Below are positions 43,856-51,654 of a stretch of 64,000 nt of DNA, one piece after another. The position numbers were made by a program, and so were the translations under genes. The notes beneath the pieces are model-generated. The model ran no database searches. It worked only from the letters and a program-made list of their open reading frames with translations, and had not been told where the DNA came from. How positions within the stretch are numbered: the first letter of the stretch is position 1; each line of letters opens with the position of its first letter. The stretch comes from Propionibacteriaceae bacterium AM104-82 (lineage in GTDB: Bacteria; Actinomycetota; Actinomycetes; Propionibacteriales; Propionibacteriaceae), in NCBI GenBank assembly GCA_027658995.1, contig JAQDQK010000015.1, positions 22,762 to 86,761 of the forward strand, in the 5' to 3' direction.

Positions 43856-44605
43856 GTGAACCAACCCCGGATCAGGCTCGCAGAGCTCACCACCGACGAG
43901 GCGGCCGAGCGCCGCGGTGCGGTGGTGGTGGTGCCGGTCGGGGCCGTGGAGCAACACGGCCCCCACCTGCCGCTCGGCACCGACATCCGGATCGCCACCG
44001 CAGTCGCCGAGGCCGCCGCCCGGCGGGTCGAGGGCACGCTGCTGCTCGACCCGCTCCCGGTCGGCTGCTCGGAGCACCACCGAAGCTTCCCCGGCACCGT
44101 CTCGCTGCGGGTCCGCACGTTCATGGACCTCGTGGCCGACGTCGCGGGCAGCCTCGCCGACGACGGCTTCGTGCCGGTCTTCGTCAACGGCCACGGGGGC
44201 AATCGCGGCCCGCTGAACGCAGCGCTGCAGGAACTGCTGGAGCGCGGCGTCGGCCCGGCCTGGGCCATCACGTATTTCGAGCGGATCGGCGACGAGGCGC
44301 GCCGGGCGTTCCCGGACGACAGCATGGGCCACGCCTGCGCCCTGGAGACCTCCATCTCGCTGTCCCTGTGGCCCGAACTCGTGCGGGGCGACCTGATCCC
44401 GCCCCGGCCCCGAGCGCCCGGATACCCCGACCCGTCGCTCTACAGCGCCGCCGGCGTGGTGCGGCACCGACGCTTCGAGGAGTTCGGGGGCATCGTCGGT
44501 GACCCCCGGCTCGCAGATGCGGCGAAGGGAACAGGTATCTTCAGTGCAGCCGTAGAACGGGTGGCCCAGTCGTTGCGCCACATCGTTTCAATAGGCGTCG
44601 ACTAG
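43856..44605 (+). CDS. Creatininase-family amidohydrolase
   Basis: The 249-residue protein has the creatininase metal-site motifs VGAVEQHGPHLPLGTD (about residues 25-40) and VNGHGGN (about 115-121), followed by a Glu in CALETS. Family members hydrolyse cyclic or linear amides (creatinine, N-formyl compounds, mycofactocin precursor). The GTG start overlaps the frame-corrected stop of the aldehyde dehydrogenase by 4 bases. In this operon it could open a lactam or remove an acyl group. Substrate unknown. Confidence 0.85.
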   Translation: MNQPRIRLAELTTDEAAERRGAVVVVPVGAVEQHGPHLPLGTDIRIATAVAEAAARRVEGTLLLDPLPVGCSEHHRSFPGTVSLRVRTFMDLVADVAGSLADDGFVPVFVNGHGGNRGPLNAALQELLERGVGPAWAITYFERIGDEARRAFPDDSMGHACALETSISLSLWPELVRGDLIPPRPRAPGYPDPSLYSAAGVVRHRRFEEFGGIVGDPRLADAAKGTGIFSAAVERVAQSLRHIVSIGVD

Positions 44606-44621
44606 CACCGGAGGGATCGCC

Positions 44622-45455
44622 ATGCAGGACTCGCCAGACACCGAGGTCAAGGCAAGCCGACGAGGGCCGGAGGGCCTGCGGGCCCTCGACCGGGCGACGA
44701 GCATCTTGTACACGCTCGCCGCCCACCCCGACGGCATGTCGCTGGCAGACCTGTCGCGGGAGGCGGGCCTGACGATGCCGACGGTGCACCGGATGCTCGC
44801 AGCACTGCGGACCAAGGAACTCGTCCGGGAGACAAGCGGCGGCCTGCACGCGCTGGGGCTCGGCACCCTCGTGCTCGCGGGCGCCTTCCTCGACGGCGTC
44901 GAACTTCGGCGCGAGGCCGCGGCGCACCTCGCATCGCTGAATGCGTCGACCACCGAGACGGTGCACCTGGGCACCCTCGCCTCGCCCCACATGGTCTACA
45001 TCGACAAGATCGACAGCAGGCATCCGGTGCGGATGTTCTCGCAGGTGGGCGCCGTGATGCCTGCGGTGCGCACTGCAATGGGCAAGGCGATCCTCGCCTC
45101 CTCGACCGATGAGACCGTGGAGCGGGTGTTGGAGGACACCGTCCGACAACTGGGCGCAGGCCTGGTCAGCGACCAGTTCCGCGAGGAGTTGGAGCGCGAC
45201 CGGGAGCGCGGCTACAGCACCGACCTTGAGGAGAACGAGCGGGGCATCTGCTGCGTCGGGGCCCCGATCTTCGACAGCACCGGGCGTGCGGTGGCGGCCA
45301 TCAGCGTCTCCACACCGTCTGAACGATTCGACTTCGACCGCATCGACGCCCTGGGGGCGGCGGTGCGCGGCGCGGCTGGGGAGATCTCCCGAGCGCTCGG
45401 CCACCTGACGGCCGACGAGGCCCGCCGGATCCGTGACATAGCAACCAGAGAGTAG
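44622..45455 (+). CDS. IclR-family regulator
   Basis: The 277-residue protein has a winged helix (MSLADLSREAGLTMPTVHRM, about residues 39-58) and the IclR effector domain (about 90-265) with VRTAMGKAILAS and ERGICCVGAPIFD. It follows the creatininase-family gene by 16 bases, inside the catabolic operon, and is probably its own regulator, sensing a pathway intermediate. Confidence 0.9.
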   Translation: MQDSPDTEVKASRRGPEGLRALDRATSILYTLAAHPDGMSLADLSREAGLTMPTVHRMLAALRTKELVRETSGGLHALGLGTLVLAGAFLDGVELRREAAAHLASLNASTTETVHLGTLASPHMVYIDKIDSRHPVRMFSQVGAVMPAVRTAMGKAILASSTDETVERVLEDTVRQLGAGLVSDQFREELERDRERGYSTDLEENERGICCVGAPIFDSTGRAVAAISVSTPSERFDFDRIDALGAAVRGAAGEISRALGHLTADEARRIRDIATRE

Positions 45456-45462
45456 GACGACC

Positions 45463-46476
45463 ATGGGGTTGAGGGTGGTGATCGCCGGGGCCGGGCGGTT
45501 CGGGACCTTGCACGCGCGGGTGTGGCGCGAGGGAGGGGCCGAGGTCGTCGGGGTGGTCGACCTCGACCCGGAGCGCGCCGCGACGCTTGCCGAGGGCGCC
45601 GCGTCGGGCGATGACCTGGCGGGACTGCTGACCAGCGTGCGTGCCGACGCCGTCGTGGTCGCCTCGGACGAACCCTCGCACGCCCCGCTCGCGCTGCAGG
45701 CGCTCGCCGCGGGCTGCCATGTCCTCGTCGAGAAGCCATTCGCCGTCAGCGCAGCCCAGGCCGCGGGCCTCGCCTCCGCCGCCGAGGACGCAGGACGGGA
45801 GATCGTCGCCGGCCACATCTCGCGCTTCGCTGCCCCCTACCGGCAACTGCGCACCTCGATCGCCGACGGCCGGGTCGGCGACCTGTGGTCGCTGCGACTG
45901 CGCCGCGACTTCTCCCGCGAGTGGTACGCGTCATTCGGGGGCCGGGTCGACCCTGTGTGGGAGTCGTGCATCCATGACCTCGACATCGCCATCTCGATCC
46001 TGCGGCAACCGGCCCGCCGCGTCTACGCCGCCCGCAGCGCCGCCGCCGGATCGGCGGCACCCTCGGTCGCCAGCGCGCTGATCGAGTTCACCGGGGGCGT
46101 CCTCGTCACCGTCGAGACCGCCTGGACCATTCCTGACGGCGCGCCCCAGACCGAGTCGGGTGCCCTCGAACTGCCGGGCGCGATCGTCGCCGAGGCCGAG
46201 GCGCACGGGTCGGCCGGGGTCGCGCGGCAGCGGTTGCTGAGCGACGGCTTCACGCTGTGGAACGACGCCTCCTGGTCGCCCAACCCGTTCCTGTGGCCGC
46301 TGGTCGACGGCCGGGTCGGCGGCGCGATCCGTGCAGAGATCGACTACGCGACCGACGTGTTCGCGGGGCGGCGCCCCAACGACCTGATGCCGATGCGGGA
46401 GGCCGTGTGGGGCATCGACCTCGCTGAGGCGATGACCACCTCGCTGGCGACCGGGGCCCCCGTCGATCTCAACTGA
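45463..46476 (+). CDS. Gfo/Idh/MocA-family dehydrogenase
   Basis: The 337-residue protein has VIAGAGRFGTLHA (about residues 5-17), VEKPFAV (about 91) and SCIHDLDIAISIL (about 168, His near the active site). It follows the iclR gene by 7 bases and is the last gene of the plus-strand run starting at 35563. Its 3' end overlaps the convergent MBL gene by 8 bases. With the dehydrogenase at 40295 it brackets the pathway genes, which suggests two redox steps. Confidence 0.87.
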   Translation: MGLRVVIAGAGRFGTLHARVWREGGAEVVGVVDLDPERAATLAEGAASGDDLAGLLTSVRADAVVVASDEPSHAPLALQALAAGCHVLVEKPFAVSAAQAAGLASAAEDAGREIVAGHISRFAAPYRQLRTSIADGRVGDLWSLRLRRDFSREWYASFGGRVDPVWESCIHDLDIAISILRQPARRVYAARSAAAGSAAPSVASALIEFTGGVLVTVETAWTIPDGAPQTESGALELPGAIVAEAEAHGSAGVARQRLLSDGFTLWNDASWSPNPFLWPLVDGRVGGAIRAEIDYATDVFAGRRPNDLMPMREAVWGIDLAEAMTTSLATGAPVDLN

Positions 46477-47215
46477 CGAAGTTCGGGGGAAGGCGCAGTC
46501 GGCCGAAGGTGTCCGCGGCCGATCGCAGCGACGCTCGGCAGCGGTCCGCGTCGAGTTCGACTGGCCCGTGCCCCGGGAAGATCGCGTCGACGGGGCGCTC
46601 GGCGAGCCGGGCGAGGGTGTCGGCATAGTCGTCGAGCCTGCAGTCGGGCAGCGGTTGGACGCTGACGGTGCCGCCGGGGAACACGACGTCACCGGTGAAG
46701 AGCGACACCCCACCCGGCTCGTGCAACTCGACGACGACGTGCCCGTCGCAGTGGCCGGGCGCAGGCCGGACGTCGAACAGCAACGAGCCCACGCTGACGG
46801 GGCCGTGTACCGCGCGCGCCGACGGGCAGGCGACGAGGCGGTAGTCGTCCGGGTAGACGCCCGCCCGACGCGCCCTCGCGAGTGAGGTCGCCTCCTCGTC
46901 TGCTGCGAGCAGGGCGGCGACGGTGTGTTCGCTGCCGAGCACGGAGAACAGGGCCCCGGCCGCCCGCTGCGCCCCTCCGGCGTGGTCGGCGTGGTAGTGC
47001 GTGATGAGCACCGCCTCGACCGCGCGGAGGTCGCCGGTCACCTCGACGATGTTGTCGAGCCAGCGCCTGGCCCCGCGACCCGTGCCAGCGTCGATCAGCA
47101 TCCCGCACCTGCCGTCCCAGACGAGGTACAGGTTGGCGTCGTACTCGTCTGTGGCGGCGGGTCCGTCGGCGCCACCGACCTGCCAGACGGTGGGGGTGAG
47201 CCGGACGGCCGTCAC
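46469..47215 (-). CDS. Metallo-beta-lactamase-fold hydrolase
   Basis: The 248-residue protein has the metal motif THYHADHAGG (about residues 71-80), a distal His in PAPGHCDGH, the bridging Asp in LFTGDVVF and a final His in FPGHGPV. These are complete metal sites of glyoxalase II-like hydrolases. It is the last gene of a minus-strand operon with the GntR gene (4-base overlap) and the M20 gene. It may hydrolyse a thioester, lactone or phosphodiester; substrate unknown. Confidence 0.85.
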   Translation of the reverse strand: MTAVRLTPTVWQVGGADGPAATDEYDANLYLVWDGRCGMLIDAGTGRGARRWLDNIVEVTGDLRAVEAVLITHYHADHAGGAQRAAGALFSVLGSEHTVAALLAADEEATSLARARRAGVYPDDYRLVACPSARAVHGPVSVGSLLFDVRPAPGHCDGHVVVELHEPGGVSLFTGDVVFPGGTVSVQPLPDCRLDDYADTLARLAERPVDAIFPGHGPVELDADRCRASLRSAADTFGRLRLPPNFVS

Positions 47216-47913
47216 GGCGTCGGCCTGGTGATGGTGCCGAGCACCTGGTAGCGGTCGGCGCGGTAGGAGGAGTCGGCCAGTTGCACGAGGCGGCCCTTCC
47301 CGTCGGAGAAGACGTGGCGGATGTTGAGGATCGCCTCCTGCGGGGGGACGCCCAGGATCTGCGCCTCGCGGTCGCTCGCGAGCGTCGCCGTGATCCGCCG
47401 CTCCGCAGTCATGGGGCGCGCGTCGTTGGCGGCCAGCGCCTCGTGCAGCGAGTGCTCGCCCGCCTCGATGAGGCCGTCGGCGAGACGCTCAGGGATCTGG
47501 GAGACCTCGACGCAGATCGGCTCACCGTCGGCGAGTCGCAACCGCTCCATCCACAGCACCCGTTCATTCGGCGAGAGTTGCAGAGCGCGGACCGCGTCGT
47601 CGTCCGGTCGCACGAACTCGACCCCCAGCAGGCGGGTGCTCGGCTCGAGCCCTTTGACCCGCATCTCCTCGGTGAAGGAGGTCAGCGAGTCGCCCTTCGC
47701 GATCACCCCGTGCCTCACGAAGGTGCCCTTCCCCAGGACGCGGAGCACCAGGCCGTCGTCCTGCAGCAGGTTCAGCGCCTGCCTGACCGTCATCAGGCTG
47801 ACGTCGAACTCCGCGGCGAGGCTGCGCTCCGAGGGCAACCGTTCGCCCTCCGGTGAGGTGCGGTATCGCTTGCGGAGCGTGGTCGCGATCCGCTGGTACT
47901 TGGGTGCGATCAT
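47212..47913 (-). CDS. GntR/UTRA-family regulator
   Basis: The 233-residue protein has a GntR winged helix (RLPSERSLAAEFDVSLMTVR, about residues 25-44) and a UTRA ligand domain (about 75-230). It lies 4 bases after the M20 gene and overlaps the MBL gene, so it is co-transcribed with both. The AT-rich palindrome at 49148-49162 at the operon front is its likely site. Distinct from the inositol GntR. Confidence 0.9.
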   Translation of the reverse strand: MIAPKYQRIATTLRKRYRTSPEGERLPSERSLAAEFDVSLMTVRQALNLLQDDGLVLRVLGKGTFVRHGVIAKGDSLTSFTEEMRVKGLEPSTRLLGVEFVRPDDDAVRALQLSPNERVLWMERLRLADGEPICVEVSQIPERLADGLIEAGEHSLHEALAANDARPMTAERRITATLASDREAQILGVPPQEAILNIRHVFSDGKGRLVQLADSSYRADRYQVLGTITRPTP

Positions 47914-47917
47914 CAGG

Positions 47918-49102
47918 TCACTCTAGATCGTGGCGATACTCGCGAAGCAGGTGCTCGTACAGACGCGTCGCGTCGTGCAGTTGGCCGACGCCGACCTTCT
48001 CGTTGGCGCCGTGCGCGACGCTCAGCCAACCCGGTCCGAGGCTCACAACCGTCGGAATCGCGGCCTCTCCCATGAAGTAGGCCGCGTCCGTTCCGCCCGG
48101 GTAGGCGGCGAACGGGAGTCGCCTGCCGAGCACCGCCCGCGCGGCGGCTGAGGCCGCCGTCACCGCGGGATGCTCCGGGTCGATCTCCGTGGCAGGCATC
48201 CAGCCGAGCGAGCCCTCCGCGTACCTGATGGTGGCGCGGCCCTGCCCGGCGACGGTGCGCTCGACGAGGTCGGCGATGGCCGCGCGGACGGCGTCGCGCT
48301 CCATGCCGGGCACCGTGCGGATCTCGACGCCGACGGTGCAGCGACCCGGCCAGACGCCGAAGCACACGCCCCCCGAGATCAGCATCCCCGGGTTGACGGT
48401 GGCGACCGCAGGGGTGCGCCCCGGCCAGGCAACCGGCGGCGTGAAGCCCTCGAAGGCGCGCAGCACGTCCGCGGCCACCAGCATCGCGTTGCGGCCGAGG
48501 CGCGGTGAGAGCCCCGAGTGTCCCTGCGTCGTCTCGATGTCGATCTCGAAGCAGCAGATGCCGCGCGAGACCAGGAACATCGCCTCCCACGGGTCGTCGA
48601 TGCCGCTCGGCTCCCCGATCACCAGGGCGTCGGGTCGCGCCCAGGCGGAGGAACCGATCAGCGACTGCGCGCCCGCGTCGGAGCCCTGCTCCTCGTCGGC
48701 CGTGAGGATCACCGACACCTTGCCCAGACCGCCGGACGGCGCCGCGGCGAACCGCTCCAGCGCGATCAGCATGGCGGCGACGGCGCCCTTCATGTCGGTG
48801 GCGCCGAGCCCGTATGCAGTGTCGCCGTCCACCGTCAGCGTGAGCGGGGGTGTGGCCCACTGGCTGATCGCGTCGCCGATCGGCTTGGTGTCGAGGTGCC
48901 CGGTGAGGCCCAGGTGGGGCCCCGTGCCCAGGTCGGCGGTGATCAGCACATTCGGTCGACCTGCCTCGAACTCGAGGCGCTTGGTGTCGAAGCCGCGGGT
49001 GGCGGCCCAGTCCTCGACGAAGGCGGCGATCTCCGCCTCGCCCGCGCCCGGGTTCTGCGAGTCGATGGCGACGAGTTGGGCGGTGAGGTCGAGGACGTCC
49101 AT
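47918..49102 (-). CDS. M20-family metallohydrolase (ArgE/DapE-like)
   Basis: The 394-residue protein has metal-binding GHLDTKP (about residues 68-74), the bridging Asp in GLGATDMKGA (about 98) and the catalytic pair in TADEEQGS (about 135), with an inserted dimerisation domain. Such enzymes remove acyl groups from amino acids or cleave dipeptides. It is the first gene of the minus-strand operon and diverges from the threonine-synthase-like gene. It may deacylate a nitrogen compound feeding the pathway; that is inference. Confidence 0.88.
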   Translation of the reverse strand: MDVLDLTAQLVAIDSQNPGAGEAEIAAFVEDWAATRGFDTKRLEFEAGRPNVLITADLGTGPHLGLTGHLDTKPIGDAISQWATPPLTLTVDGDTAYGLGATDMKGAVAAMLIALERFAAAPSGGLGKVSVILTADEEQGSDAGAQSLIGSSAWARPDALVIGEPSGIDDPWEAMFLVSRGICCFEIDIETTQGHSGLSPRLGRNAMLVAADVLRAFEGFTPPVAWPGRTPAVATVNPGMLISGGVCFGVWPGRCTVGVEIRTVPGMERDAVRAAIADLVERTVAGQGRATIRYAEGSLGWMPATEIDPEHPAVTAASAAARAVLGRRLPFAAYPGGTDAAYFMGEAAIPTVVSLGPGWLSVAHGANEKVGVGQLHDATRLYEHLLREYRHDLE

Positions 49103-49147
49103 GTGGCTCCGTTCGGGGGGTGGCGGCGACTCTGCCGCGATGTCAGA

Positions 49148-49162
49148 ATTCTATTCCAGAAT
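49148..49162. promoter_or_regulatory. Operator-like palindrome between M20 and PLP genes
   Basis: ATTCTATTCCAGAAT has perfect 5-base arms around ATTCC, in an AT-rich patch of a GC-rich divergent region. TAGAAT on the minus strand inside it could be a -10 box. A site for the GntR regulator encoded downstream is likely. Confidence 0.6.
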
Positions 49163-49249
49163 CCAGGAAAGTGCGCTAGACCGCCACACCGTTTCGGAGG
49201 GTGCCATGGCCATCGACGAGCCCGTCAGCCCAGCCAAAGGGGCCAGTAG

Positions 49250-50365
49250 GTGACGCTCGGGCGCGCCTGGCGCGCGGTGTGCGGGCTGTGCGGCGGTCCA
49301 ACCGACGGGCGTCGGTGCGCGACCTGTGGGGGCTGCGCGGTGCTCGACCTCGCGCCCATGACCGCCCCGCCGCGGCCTGAGCGGTCGCCGGGGATCTGGC
49401 GACACGCGGGCATGCTGCCCGCCACGACGACGCGGATCACGCTCGGCGAGGGAAACACCCCGAGCGTCGAATGGGGAGGCGCCCCGAGGCTGTGGCTGAA
49501 GCTCGAGTCGATGAATCCGACGCTCTCCTTCAAGGACCGTGGCATGGCACTTGCCGTCTCGGCCGCCGTCGACGCTGGCGCCGATTCGCTCGTGGTCGCC
49601 TCGACCGGCAACGCGGCCGCCTCGGCCGCCGCCTACGCCGCCGCCGCGGGCCTCGGCTGTCGGATCATCGTCGGGGACACGCCGGGTGCGGCCGAGAAGG
49701 TGCGTTCCGCCGCCCGGTTCGGCGCCCGGGTCGCCCGGGTGGACGGGGACTACAGCGACGCCTACCGGCGGGCCGAGCAGGCGGAGGGGCCGGGCGTCGT
49801 GAACGTGACGACCACCTACCAGAACCCGATGACGGCCGAGGCCTACCGGGGCATCGCCGCCGAGTTGGTCGCCGACCTCGGCCACACCCCCGACCGGGTG
49901 GTCGTCCCGGTGGGTGCTGGCCCGCTGCTCAGGGGCATCGCGCAGGGCTTCGCCGACCTCGTCGCCGTCGGGGCCGCGCGGCGGGTGCCCGCCATGATCG
50001 CCGTCCAGTCCGCCGCGGTCGCGCCGCTGGCCGCCGCCTGGGCCGCGGGCGGGACCCGCGTCCAGTGGGAGAAGGCCCTGCGGGCTGAGGGTCGCTGGTC
50101 GGCGACACGGGCGGGGGCAATCGCCGACGCCCTGCGCGGCTACGAGAGCCAGGGGCTCATCACGCTCGCGGCTGTCGCGGCGACCCGCGGTCGCGTCGTG
50201 ACCGTCACGGAAGAGGAGATCGCCGCGGCGGAGGCCGCGCTGTTCTCCGCGGGGATCTGGGTCGAGCCGTCGGCGGCCGCCGCGCTGTCGGCTGCCACCC
50301 GGTTCGCCTCGACCAAGATGTCGACCGTCGCGATACTCACCGGCCACGGAGCGAAGGCGGCCTGA
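49250..50365 (+). CDS. Threonine-synthase-like PLP enzyme
   Basis: The 371-residue protein begins with a small zinc-ribbon-like part (two CxxC pairs within residues 12-27), then a fold-type II PLP domain with LSFKDRGMA (PLP Lys, about residue 86), ASTGNAAASAAAYAA (about 113) and VPVGAGPLLRGIAQG for phosphate binding (about 222). It resembles ThrC and related lyases, but it is divergent from a hydrolase operon, away from hom/thrB. It could act as a threonine-type dehydratase or as a beta/gamma-elimination enzyme on an unusual amino acid. The GTG start has AAAGGGG upstream. Confidence 0.8.
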   Translation: MTLGRAWRAVCGLCGGPTDGRRCATCGGCAVLDLAPMTAPPRPERSPGIWRHAGMLPATTTRITLGEGNTPSVEWGGAPRLWLKLESMNPTLSFKDRGMALAVSAAVDAGADSLVVASTGNAAASAAAYAAAAGLGCRIIVGDTPGAAEKVRSAARFGARVARVDGDYSDAYRRAEQAEGPGVVNVTTTYQNPMTAEAYRGIAAELVADLGHTPDRVVVPVGAGPLLRGIAQGFADLVAVGAARRVPAMIAVQSAAVAPLAAAWAAGGTRVQWEKALRAEGRWSATRAGAIADALRGYESQGLITLAAVAATRGRVVTVTEEEIAAAEAALFSAGIWVEPSAAAALSAATRFASTKMSTVAILTGHGAKAA

Positions 50366-50379
50366 CCAGACCGGCCAGA

Positions 50380-50745
50380 CTAGGCCGGGTCGACGCCGAG
50401 CGCGGCGATCGCGTCCTCGTAGCGCGCCGCGACCTCGTCCAGGTCGGCGCGGTGGTTCCGGATCCGGCAGCCGCTCTCGCCCGCCGCGATGCCCTCGTCC
50501 GCCCAGTGCCGACGTGCCTCCTCCAGCAGGTGCGCCGGCAGTTGGCCGTCGCGGTTCGTGACGCGCCACCAGGGCACTCCCGAGCCGTACTGGCTCATCA
50601 CGGAGCCGACGATCCGCGGCGTGGTGCCGACGATCTCGGCGATGTCGCCGTAGGAGACCACGCTGCCCGTCGGCACCTGTTCGACCGCCTGCAGGACGCG
50701 TTCCGCGAGGGTGTCGAAGGTGCCGGCGTGGCGGTGGGGGATCAT
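50380..50745 (-). CDS. Alkyltransferase-like (MGMT-family) DNA-binding protein
   Basis: The 121-residue protein is only the MGMT DNA-binding domain, with VVSYGDIAEIVG (about residues 29-40) and PWWRVTNRDGQLP (about 58-70). The position of the usual reactive Cys (PCHRV) is Trp, so this is an ATL protein that flags O6-alkylguanine for other repair rather than removing the alkyl group. It overlaps the Sir2 gene by four bases. Confidence 0.85.
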   Translation of the reverse strand: MIPHRHAGTFDTLAERVLQAVEQVPTGSVVSYGDIAEIVGTTPRIVGSVMSQYGSGVPWWRVTNRDGQLPAHLLEEARRHWADEGIAAGESGCRIRNHRADLDEVAARYEDAIAALGVDPA

Positions 50746-51497
50746 GTCGACGAGCCGACCTCAAGGCCGAGGACGCGGGGCAGCGTCTCGTTCAGGTCGC
50801 CCCGGACCACCTCGTCGGCCTCGTCGTCATAGGCGGTGGGGGAGTCGTTGACGATCACCGTGTAGGCGCCGCGCTCCTTGGCGAGCGGGAACAGCGCCGC
50901 CACCGGGTAGACGCTGAGCGTGGTGCCGACGGCGATGATCGCGTCGCAGTCCTCCGCGGCCTTCACCGAGGCCTCCAGCACGTCCGCGTCGAGGACCTCC
51001 TCGAAGAGGATGACGGTGGCGCGGGTGATGCCGCCGCAGTGCGGGCAGCGGGGGTCGTCCTCCCCGGCTTGGACCCGGGCGACCATCTCCTCCATGGGGC
51101 CGCCCTTGCCGCACATCTCGCAGCGCCAGGTGCGCATCGACCCGTGGATCTCGTGCACCAGGCGCGGGGAGGACCCGGCGACCTGCTGCAGGCCGTCGGT
51201 GTTCTGCGTGATGACCGCCCGGAGGCGGCCCTGCCGCTCCAGTTCGACGATCGCCTCGTGGGCGGGTGTCGGCTTCGCGGCCCAGGCGGCCGGGTCGGCG
51301 CGACGCTGCCACGCCGCCTTCCGGACGTCCTCGTCGCGGAGGTACCAGGAGAGATTGGAGACGAGCTCGGCGAACGGGTCGCGCGTCCAGAGCCCGTTCG
51401 GCCCGCGGAAGTCGGGTATGCCGGCCGCCGTCGACAGTCCAGCGCCGCTCAGGATCACGATCCTGGTGGCATCGGCGAGAGATGTGACCTTGCCCAT
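50742..51497 (-). CDS. NAD-dependent protein deacylase (Sir2 family)
   Basis: The 251-residue sirtuin has GAGLSTAAGIPDFRG (about residues 19-33), ITQNTDGLQQVAG (about 95), the catalytic His in EIHGS (about 115), and a zinc site from WRCEMCG and CPHCGG. It removes acyl groups from lysines using NAD+. It is coupled to the ATL gene downstream. Confidence 0.93.
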   Translation of the reverse strand: MGKVTSLADATRIVILSGAGLSTAAGIPDFRGPNGLWTRDPFAELVSNLSWYLRDEDVRKAAWQRRADPAAWAAKPTPAHEAIVELERQGRLRAVITQNTDGLQQVAGSSPRLVHEIHGSMRTWRCEMCGKGGPMEEMVARVQAGEDDPRCPHCGGITRATVILFEEVLDADVLEASVKAAEDCDAIIAVGTTLSVYPVAALFPLAKERGAYTVIVNDSPTAYDDEADEVVRGDLNETLPRVLGLEVGSST

Positions 51498-51563
51498 GTG
51501 ACCAATCTAGTCAGCCCGCCCCAACCGCGCGGCGATGTGCGGGTGCCGGTGGGAGGGTCGGAC

Positions 51564-51645
51564 CTTGAGCATGTTTGGTTACTCGTTGTCAGATTTGCCG
51601 CGAGTTCTCGGCGTGTCGCGCAACGAGACACCAAACATGCTCAAG
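51564..51645. repeat. Long imperfect inverted repeat
   Basis: The 25-base arms 51564-51588 and 51621-51645 match at 23 positions, around a 32-base loop. It lies between the CDF gene stop (51655) and the Sir2 start. It could terminate the CDF message, but the arms are far longer than usual and lack a T-run. It may be a dispersed or mobile palindrome. Confidence 0.75.
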
Positions 51646-51654
51646 TCAGGGCCG

